This document shows positions 40,501 through 51,360 of a stretch of 64,000 bases of DNA, piece by piece; the stretch's first letter is position 1, and the number at the start of each line of letters is the position of its first letter. Origin of the DNA: Megalonaias nervosa (lineage: Eukaryota; Mollusca; Bivalvia; Unionida; Unionidae); the NCBI GenBank assembly GCA_016617855.1, contig JAECUM010000798.1, positions 62,001-126,000 on the forward strand, written 5' to 3'. Below the pieces are notes generated by a model. That model was not told the DNA's origin and made no database searches. It saw only the letters and a program-made list of their open reading frames with translations. A program made the position numbers and the translations under genes.

Positions 40501-43500
40501 AAATGCAGGCACAAAAATACGTGCTTCATTGGCACAGTTACCATCTTAAATCGATGCATATTGAGAAATACACCTGTAGTGAAAACAGAGAAGGCATATA
40601 TAATATTTTACTTTATTCAGAGAACCACGCATTGGTACAGATACATGTATACTGTTTATATATACATGTCTAATGTATAGCATGAATAGAGTATCATCAC
40701 AGTGTACTCACCCGCGAATCATTGAATCCATAATGCAAGTAATTCCATCGAAAATATGCACACACACAGATTTAAAATATTAAGTAATTTTGTCACAGGT
40801 CATTTAGGTCAGAATTCAGTGTAAAAAAAAGATAGCACAGTCACATAATGAATGATGAAGCACATTTACTTTTCAATACATCCCAAGTCTGTAAGAATTA
40901 ATTTGCGTTTTAAGCAGCCGTTGGTAGCATTCGTAAGCATAAACTTTTTTCCTGCAAAAAGGAAACTTTCATGGCACAGTAAACATGTTCCAGTCATGTT
41001 GGAAAATGAAAAAAATCCATCCGATTCCATTGCTTTAAGTTTGGTACTGACTTTCTTTGAAGAAAGGGTCTTTGTTTTTATTGAAGATTGTAGTTGGCTT
41101 TCTTTGATGAAGGGTCCATGCATTATTGAAGTCACTGCTAAAGGAGAGCTTTAGAGAACCAAACAAATGCCCGTTTCTTATTGTGGCAGCAACATCAGAT
41201 AATTGTATTGCATGATTGAGACTGATTTTTTTCATTTGCTTAGTACATTTTCGTAACAATCGGTGCTTCAAAGGTAATCTATTTTCTTTGAAATTTCAGC
41301 AAACTGTTTTACCTTGCTACATTTTTAAAAAAGGAATTTGGCCATCATTTGGTCAGATGTAGTTCCTTCCTGCCTAGTGAATAGACCAACAAGTAAGATC
41401 TATTTTTTTTGGTTTTTTTGTTTTGTTTTTTTTGTTTACTTTGTGTTATTGTGGTAGCGGAGTGATGCTGCCTTCCACACACGCGTCAGAAATTTAAAAA
41501 AGGGTCAACAGACGATAGAGACACAGGTGTTCTGGTCTGATGACAGGGATTACTACAGAAAATGTGAGTGTTCTGAAGGATTTAATTCTAGTGAAAAGAA
41601 GAGAAACTTTACTTACCATCCACATACAAATGTCAGTCTCAGTATATCAATTACAAGTGAGCGGCCAAAAATTCGATGGAAGATAGATTATGAGATGATG
41701 CCTTGCCTGGTTGATCTCTGATACCAGAAATGTCAACAACAAAAAAAAGTGGATATCTTGCAACATACAGTACTCATGCTAGATGTCAACATAAGCGGAT
41801 TATGATATAACAATGCACTGTTAAGATGGTTTGTCAATATGGACAAAAAATTTGTTTATATAACAATATATAAATTTCAGTGCATTTTATATCAAGTTTG
41901 CAGCTTCCTTTCATGGGGCCTCTGAATTTCTCCACTTGAAACCAATGGTTGTATATGCAAGTTTAAACAGCCAACAATGTCGCCTCCCACCCCCAATCGC
42001 CAGATGGTATATTTTGTTGCCAATAAGGAAATAAAATCGCAATTTGTGATATCGGTGAAGCCCTGTGTGATCCCTGAATAAACCTTTTACACGTTATTTT
42101 TCATACTTTTAAGAGAAAAAACTATTTTCTCATGTATGAGAAAAATACATATACAATTTCAGGAGCCATGCCAAGATCATCTTGTATTATTCATACACGA
42201 TCTCTTCCCCAAAATAATAATAAACTTTTTACGTTTTTTTCATACTTTTAAGAAAGAATTTTTTTTTCATGTATGAGAAAAATATATGTATATGAAATTT
42301 CGGGAGCCACACCACGACCGTGTTATATCCAAATTCGTGTTATACCAGCGTGCTATGGTGGGGTCACACAGTAGTTTGTAAAGTACTTCTTCACTGGTAC
42401 CTGGTCTGTATTGGCAAGCCAATATCATAGGCCACTAGCACAATCTGTGTTTCCAGATTAGTTAGTCATGTTGCGGAGTGTGTAGTAGGGAGCATACACA
42501 GCAGGGAACCAGACTAATGGGCTTGATTCATCACTGGAGAAAGAAGTATGACTTCCATTCTCTCAGTGAGATGGACGATGCTAGTTAGCTTTGGTCTCTT
42601 GAGCACTGAAACTGATGTATTTGTCAGTGAAGATGCTAAATTTGATGTAAGAACTAAATCCAGAACAAAAAAATTACACATTTCCCAGAATTGAATAATT
42701 AAGTAAATTGCTGTTTTCTTATTTGTTACAATGTTTTGATGATACTTCCAATATTTTCAAATAATTCTTGTAGATATTTGGCTGCCACTTTAATTTTTGG
42801 GGTGGGTGGGGGGTGGGAGGTAGATGCCCAACAAAAGCCATAAGAATATTGGGATCCTTGATATGAGTGACCTAAGTTTTAATAAATTTCTACGGGTTTT
42901 CAGCAAGTGCAGTGGTAGGACTTCCAGACTTGAAATAGGAACTTAAAACTTTCCCATCATGAAGGTCCAGGACTTCCAGAATTTAAAAGATAATGAAACC
43001 CATAGGTACTACTGGTTCCAGGTTTTACAAATTGTTTTTACAGCATTTTAAAAAATTATAAAATATTTCTTTATGTAGACTGTGAAGGTACCGATGAAGC
43101 CAAGCATCAGATGGTTACGTTGGCCAAGCAGATCATTGCAGCTATGCCAGCTCATATTAAGTCATCACCCAGCGAGCCTGAGAACCAAACTTTACGGCAG
43201 GAGAGAGAATGCAGCAGCTCTTACAGCTCCGTACCCTCACAGCCATCTCCGCATGCATCATCCTATGGTGAAGACTCAGGGATATCCACTCCAATGAGGG
43301 ATGGATTGGCTTTTGATGAGTATCGGTAAAGCTGTGCCAAATGGCGTTTGAATGACTTTTTATTACATACCCATTTATTCTTACATGGCTGATCTAGTGT
43401 TCGATAGATGTTCAGTCTGTGTTTCCCAATCATGCACATGAAATTTCAGAATTGTATGCCTAGCTCACCCAGGAACTACTTTTACCACGTGAAATATTAA

Positions 43501-46500
43501 TAGTGGACCTAAAAAATAAGTGGAATTAATTATTGTTGTAAAAGTTGAACTATTGTGTATAATTTAAAAAATGTCTACACAATTTTTAAGCTTTAAAAAT
43601 TTAATTTAGGAGGCATCTACTTTGTACAGTATAACTGGTCAAAATGGTTGAATTCGCCTCTGGGGCCCAATTGGGGAGTACTGTAAAAAGTGGTTATGAG
43701 GAGTTTATGGGCTTTCTGCATAACCTACCAACGAGAAATTTGAGTCATTTGTGTTGACAACAGTATCTTGGACAGAATGTTTTTGACAATGAGTTCACAG
43801 ATGAAGCTGGTGTGCAGAGTCGCTCCAAACATGACAGAGAGGCAAGACCAAGTACATTGTACTGTAGCTTTGTACTGAAAGTAACAAAAATCCATACACA
43901 TTAAGAAAGACTTGAGAGTCTTGTCCAGATTCAAGGTATGGTTAGAAATCCCACCTTATTAAGAGATAATGGAAATTATCAACATTACTCATGTTTAGTT
44001 AAACACTTATATAGGTGCTCACCTGGTAATTAAAACTGGGTGGTTCATACTGTTAACCAGATACTCTTAGTAGTTACAGCAGAGCTATAGATATTTAAGG
44101 ACAATAACTATGGCTACAGCTATTCCTCATCAAATGAGTTTCCTACCAGTCAGCCCTGATGACACAGAGGAGAGACATTGCACAATGTAAATCGTTCAAA
44201 AAACCAACTACTGCCTGAAAACCATTTTAACTAAGGATTTTCAAAATAAGGTCTCGAGAATTTTTTTTGTATTATGGAGCAAGTATAAATGGAAGAATTT
44301 TCAATTTGGCTATTAATATTACTGGGGATTCAAATTCATTTTGGGCTGTTGTAGTAAAACATGTATCCCTCATGTGGACAGCACTTTAAAAAAAAAACAA
44401 CTTTTATGTTTGAAATTGTTTTGATTCTGACAGTGGAAGGTTGTTTAGGAAAATCACTTCTGGTGTGAGTTGTCAGCAGAATCCGAAAGCACACCGGTGA
44501 GAGTGTAAAAAAAAAAAAAGAATGTATATTTAAAATCACATCTAACTTTCTCTTAGTGGTCTAACTTGCAGCTAGTCCAAGTTTCCTCTGACCCATCCCA
44601 CTCCTTTTTAGATAGTTTGAAATTTATGTTGGGGTGTTGGGTCAGAGTACCTTGCCAGTAGAAAACTTGGAAAATCATATCCACCATGCAGTGGTAGCTT
44701 TAGGTAGTCACTTAGTACTGGGCCTAGCAAGTTTAAATGAAGCTAATCCTGAATTGACAGGAAGATGATTTATCTTCTCAGAATGAGACCTCGGATGTCA
44801 TGGATAGAATCACATGAGCAGACTTAGAATTTTGCATATGTGCAAGATGTTTGTACTAAAATTAACTGTTAAATTAGTGTAATCACAGATCTAAATATTT
44901 ACAAGAAAATTAATTTTTATGCAGTTTCTTGCTATTCATTATAATATCCAGGGGACACAACTGTTACTCATAATTTCTGACTATATTCATTATTATCCCC
45001 AGGGGACACAACTGTTACTCATAATTTCTGACTATCTTGCTAGATCGCTATATAGAGAAGTCTCTCTTTCACTGTTCATATTTGGAAAGTTTTTATTATT
45101 ATTTATATAATTACTGAAAAATTACTGGTCTGTCATGTAAGACCACTCTTCCATCACGCTATTGTTGAACTTATACAAGGTCATTACGAGTTAGCGTACA
45201 TTAGACTTTATTTACTTGCTCCATCCGTTAGGGAGCTCTTATTATGTGACGTGCAATTATGCATTTAATCATATAACAAAGGATCAGAATAAGTATCCCA
45301 TAATTATTATACAGTGAATGACACAAGTTTAGCATGACCAAACATTTTGTTGAGTTTATGAAAGTTTATATCCCTTACAATTTCAAAACTAACATTGCTA
45401 GAATTGCATGCCTGCTGCAATTTGTAATACACAGTAGGTATCACCAAATTTTAAGGGATACACAGTACAGTTCTTTCCATATACTTTTTTATATCAGATA
45501 TGGGTCGATAATAGAGGTTATTATGGAGGTTTGAAAAATATTGGTACTGAGGGTATGTGGCAAAAGATTCAGAGTTTGCGAAGGCATTCAATGCCATGTG
45601 AAAAATTTCTTTTAATAATTTAAAAAAAATTCAATTAGTAACCTTCTTATTATGTATTTAAAAACAAGCGTATTAATCAACAATAGAATCAAAGATTTTT
45701 TTCAGCTTTTTATTGAACATTTTACAGTTTTGTTTGTTTTAGGAATGAAACCTGAAAACCATGTATGCTAATTACTCCTGTTGTGCTTGTATATAAGTGG
45801 TGATTCTCATTTCACAGTTGATGAAACTAAGGTTTTAAAATGGGATTGAATTTCATGTAGCCAAAGAAACACTGTAAACAAGACACTGATATTCTGGAAA
45901 GATGAGCTAGAGAAATTTTATTTAGGGTTATCATATTGGTGGGAGGTGGAACCTGCAACACCTGGATTCAAAGTCCAGTATGTTATTACTGGGCCATCAG
46001 TGATGATGATGATGCTGTTACCAGTAGTCCATTAACTGCATTTATGTTGATTTCAGGAGTACACTGGAACCAAAAGAATTTTTCCTTGATTTTCATAAAT
46101 ATTTTAATCAGATTTGGAGCTGGTTGTGAATTTTATCAAGCAGTTTTTTTTAAGACAGGACATCTATGGTATCAATATTTTTAACAGCGTCCATGGAGGG
46201 TGGTTGGCATGAAAATCTGGGAACTAATTTATTGTGACCTGATGATAGTAGGAAACTGATAAGCAATAATGTAACAATGTTTGAAATGCCTTATTTCTTT
46301 TTTATTTGATCTTAGTAATGCAACAAGGCATAAAAATAAGACTAAATGAAAAATCTCAGCTTCCCATTGCATTCTTATCAAAATTACAGCCAGTCATCAG
46401 TTTTCACCTGAACACAATGTTTACAAATCATGTAGATGGCATTGATCACAATGAGGTGAAAGCATAGTAGTATTCTTTGTGATAGATATTATAACCAGCT

Positions 46501-46680
46501 TGTTTGCTATTATCATTGTGACACAACTTTTTATTACATCTCTTGTTTTAAATTCCCTCTATTGGTTATAACATGTAGGAGTCCAGAAACTTTATTGGAT
46601 TTTATGTTTTGTGTTTGTGTTAATGTATGTAAGCTGTTTAATGCCCCTGAATTTGCACAATTATCAATGTATGTGTGTGA

Positions 46681-46759
<79 letters not shown>

Positions 46760-49700
46760 ACAATACATGTAATCCACCATCAGTCTTGCTAATGGAGAGT
46801 GCTACACATATTGACATACTTGTTTAATCTGAGTTCAACTATTAAAATATAATCAAACAATTGCTTCTGTTTAGTATGGACTGTAATTAATGAGATAACT
46901 AGTAATTGACACCTGTCAATTAGTCTGGCTTCATTCATAGAAGTCACCCAGTACTCAAATACAGAATTATATGGAGGTAATTTGAGCATTTATAGGGACA
47001 ATTTAATGATCAAAACATTTGTCGCTGGAAAAATGCAATATTCCATTATCATTTTTAACATAAGTATTTTTGATACTAATATTTTTGGCGTTACTTGACC
47101 AGGCTTTCACAACTAGAAAAATGGTTGCCTGGCATTATTGTTTTGTTGCCCTGGACTCCTGGGCAATGGATGTATCTATTCCTTCACCCAATTGCTGGTT
47201 AAATAAAGGATTGAGTTGACATTCGGATAAATTATTATATGACCACCAATAACTTTGCTTTCTCTCAAGTATGTTTTACTAAGGTGATAGCCAGCTCAAA
47301 TTGAGTCTGAAGCAGATTTGGTTAACTTTATTTAGTGTTGGTCAGTATTGCTTGTAAGATGGGTTTGATTGGAAATTTGTCCCCCAAGCACTAACACAGT
47401 ATAAACTTTAAATCATTTCTACTTTGAAATAGTCCATTATGTTTCCTTGTTACAGATATGCAGATCTTGGCACTCCAGCATCTTCACTGAGCCCTGACTC
47501 GACCTGTCTGCATAGTCCATACAGTCCATACAGTTTCCAGCTGGACTCACCCCCTCCAACAACTGCTGAGTTTACAGAGTACTTCAATGCACCTGCTACT
47601 TTCATGGAGAAGGATTTCTCTCAGCTCACCTTATCAGGTTTGTTCTTACATGTATTTAATAGTGCAACTTGTAATTAGTAATTTTTGCTTGATTTTCCAG
47701 CTGTATGTGTTTTTACTTGTACATGTCATTTCTTCATACATTCTGTGGTAACCAGTTTAAACATGTATAGTACAGTGATTTAGGTTAACATGACTGAAGG
47801 CTGTGTGAAATAATGGTACACCACTCCATTGATAATTCGTGCCCAGATAATTCGAAAACCCACTTGTAATGCAGGGTCAGGCGTGGATCCCATATTTTTT
47901 AAATAGAAACTGCAAAAACGTTGGCCCCTTTGTTGAATGTGAAGAAAATACTGATCAAAATTGGTAGTTATAGCCTTGAAATTTGAACCGATATTTTGAA
48001 TTTCTCATCTCTTAATAAAAAGTCATTTATTTTGTTAAATCTTCTTTCTCAACAACATCTCAATACGCTGTAAATAACAATATTCAAGGAAATTTTAATT
48101 GATAAAAATGTCACTAATGCCTGCTGATAGCAACACTTTAATAAATAAATACCAATTCAGCATGATTAGTCAGGATAATATGACTGGGTGGGATATGATG
48201 CTCAATGTCTGAGGCATGATACCCCAGCGCTAGACATTGCTATGAACTGCCACACTGCAGATATCTTAGTGATATGTCTAAAGCAACATTAAAAATAAAA
48301 CAAAAACAAAAACACAACATGATTTGTCAAATGAAATATGTGTTTTAGTTCATGTATTCGGTTTCAGTTTAATCATCATTAATGGAACATGCCCTCTTGT
48401 ATTCAAACATGATGATTGTCAATCTGCGATCACAGCTATGTCCACAGCTGTTTCTGGATGAACCCAGTTAAGAGTCAACTGGGTTTTCATCTCCAACTTG
48501 TGGAAGTATTGCTTTATTATTACACTCCATTAAAGCAGACCCGCTTTATATTATCACATTAAATATGTATTTTGTAACAAATCAAATAAAGGGGGTAGAA
48601 TGAAAAAAAGAAATAAAAGGCATGCAAATCCTGTGTCATCTGCATAAGAGCTAGCAGTCACTTGTGGGTGTTAGGTCAGCCCATTTCAATTGATCAATCA
48701 AACATTGTTATAAATATTATTATGTAAACATTGTAAGTAAACTACTTCATATTAGCCATCTCATTCACAGGTGTGATCAGAGATAGCAACGTAATCACGC
48801 TAAATAAATATGTGGTGAATAAAAAGCTTTGTTTATCATGATGAAATTGTCATCTTGATCAAAATAGTGATTCTTTTACCTGTTTAATTATTCAGTGCCT
48901 CAGTTAAAAACTAACCTGAAATTAACATTCGTGTTTTTCTTATGAAATTGTATATTAGTCATTTTGACATATTAATCATGCATCAGTATTTTTTAAAATC
49001 CATTTGAAATATGAACTTTCCTCTTTGATTCAAATGATTATATAACATTTAATCTCCTGTTTCATTATTTGACGCCTGAATTGATCAGTTAAAAAGTTCA
49101 TCACAAGTTATAACATATACTTAGATGATAATGGTCATGGGACATATCTAAATTGTACATCTTTGTATTGTTGAAGCCATCTGAAATGCGAAATTGTCAT
49201 CTTGATTCAGGACATGAAAATACAGAGGTAACAAATAATATAAAGATAGAAACACAACAAAAGAATACCTTAATGGTATGTGATTTTAATCTATTAACCC
49301 ATTTTTGTAAAAAGAAAATGAGGCAATATTTTTGATATTTTTTATAAATGTAAATCTTATTGGTAAATCTTTTTTTTAGTACAGAATATTTAAAGGATTG
49401 CCAAGAATCACAAACATAAATGTACAAAAAGTATTAGACGTTGTATTATGATTTTGATGGATAGGTGCTGTAAAAGATTTGGATTGAATGTAAAATTAAA
49501 AGAATTGTAGTATTTACCTTTTTTTGTTTTTAAAAGTCTACCATGCAGTATAGTTGCAAGTAGAATATGGAAACATTTTATTTTGAAGATGTGCAAGGAA
49601 GTAGTTAAATGTGAATTGAGCAGACTTGTGTGATGTTATACGACTGATCTTTACCTGTCTTGGTAAAGAGTTAAAATTTACTGTTTGTCTTTACTTTTCA

Positions 49701-51263
49701 ATTTAATCACATGTGTTAACATTATGTGTGACTCAAATAAAAAAAAATTCATACTTTATGTCTTTGTGCAGATCAAGAGCAGAGAAAACTGTATGAAGCG
49801 GCTAAGGTGATCCAGAGTGCTTACAGAATGTACCGTAACAAACAGCATCAGCAGCAACGTCAGAACAAGGAAATTGAGGCAGCCATCTTGATACAGAGCT
49901 ATTACAGGAGATATAAACAAGTTAGTGTACTTCGGTTATGTGCCATTTTGACATATATTTGGAGAACCTGAAGCTTCAGTAGGTTTCTGGAGTCTTCAGA
50001 TATATTTCTGTAGATGATAACAGTTTGATCTTTGGGTCTAGCAATGCAATTTATTGTCAGATTTGATTACTTCTTGCTTCAATTTCTACTTTCCCCTGAC
50101 AGGTCACTGCCACGCATGTTAGGGGGAGGTAATGTCTGCTTGATCTCTAGTGTGGTAATGCTTTGAAACTCAGCTTTGCTTAAGTTATGCACTGAAATTT
50201 TACAAGTACAGCAGGTTTGGGGTTTTCATGTTTTGGAGGTTTGCAGTTAAGTTTAAAAAGAAATGCCATGTTTGATCTTTAAGCCTTGCAATGTGATAAT
50301 TAAAGCAAAGTAAAATTTGATCATATAAATTGACAGCCTAATCCTGTCTTGCAAATTCCAATTCACTTTCTCATGCAGTAATGACCCAGCACATATGTTG
50401 AAAACACTTCAAGTGAAGGCCATTTTGATTGGAGCAAAATTCCTTTTTATTTTTCAAATAAATAAAAATGAGTGCTTGCATCTCGAGTAAGTACTGCACT
50501 ATGAGGCTACACAACTGTCCTCGAGTCTGTGCAGTTTTTCTGTGAGGCATCACAACTATCCTCAAGTCCATGTAGTTTTTTTTCTATGAGATTCCCATGA
50601 GATTCCTATGAATTTTTCAGTATGCCTACTACAAGAAGATGACCCAGGCAGCAGTTTTGATACAGAGCCAGTTTAGAAGTTACTACGCCCAGAAGAGGTT
50701 CAAGAAGAGTCGTGATGCTGCTGTTGTCATCCAGAATCAGTACCGCAGTTACAAGGAGCATGAGAGGCTCAAGAAGGGAGGGAACAAATCTGTTACACAA
50801 AGATACAGGTGATATGGATATTATGATAGAATCTCCTTGGTAGATGGCATTTTCTGCACTCAGCCTGCCTTAATTTTAAGGTAGCTTGGGAAATACATGA
50901 ACCCTTCGAAGAAAAAAATGTTGGACTTTCAAGGATAGATATATGACTGGAAGAGTTATATTATTTATACTTTTCTTTTGTTTTTCCATCCACATATTGA
51001 TATGTATTTAGTAAGTTTAGTTCAGTTCTAAGGTGTTTACCTGTTGTGTGTTTAAAATGTATCTGTTCATCTTTTCCCAGTAAAGTAGCTTTTACCATAT
51101 TTCTTAAAAGCAACATGGCACAGCACATCAAAGTTAACTTTACATTTTTCAGTACCCTCTCTGTTATCTTAGATACATCAAGAATAGTGGAAAAATATGT
51201 CTTGTAAAGTACATTTGAGTGGTTATTTTCACTGGTTGATATAATTAATGTTTTTTTACTTTA

Positions 51264-51360
<97 letters not shown>

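Larger units (their letters stand above)
43326..47455 (+). other. CAMTA: CAMTA intron 11
   Basis: AT-rich intron with a 51-bp tandem duplication (44936-45036) and an (AT)n run (46679-46757). No transposon recognised. Confidence 0.7.

Noticed and set aside
40852..41271. Overlapping open frames on both strands inside the Tc1/mariner-like element
   Set aside because: Checked for DDE transposase or helix-turn-helix motifs; none seen, so not called as transposase.
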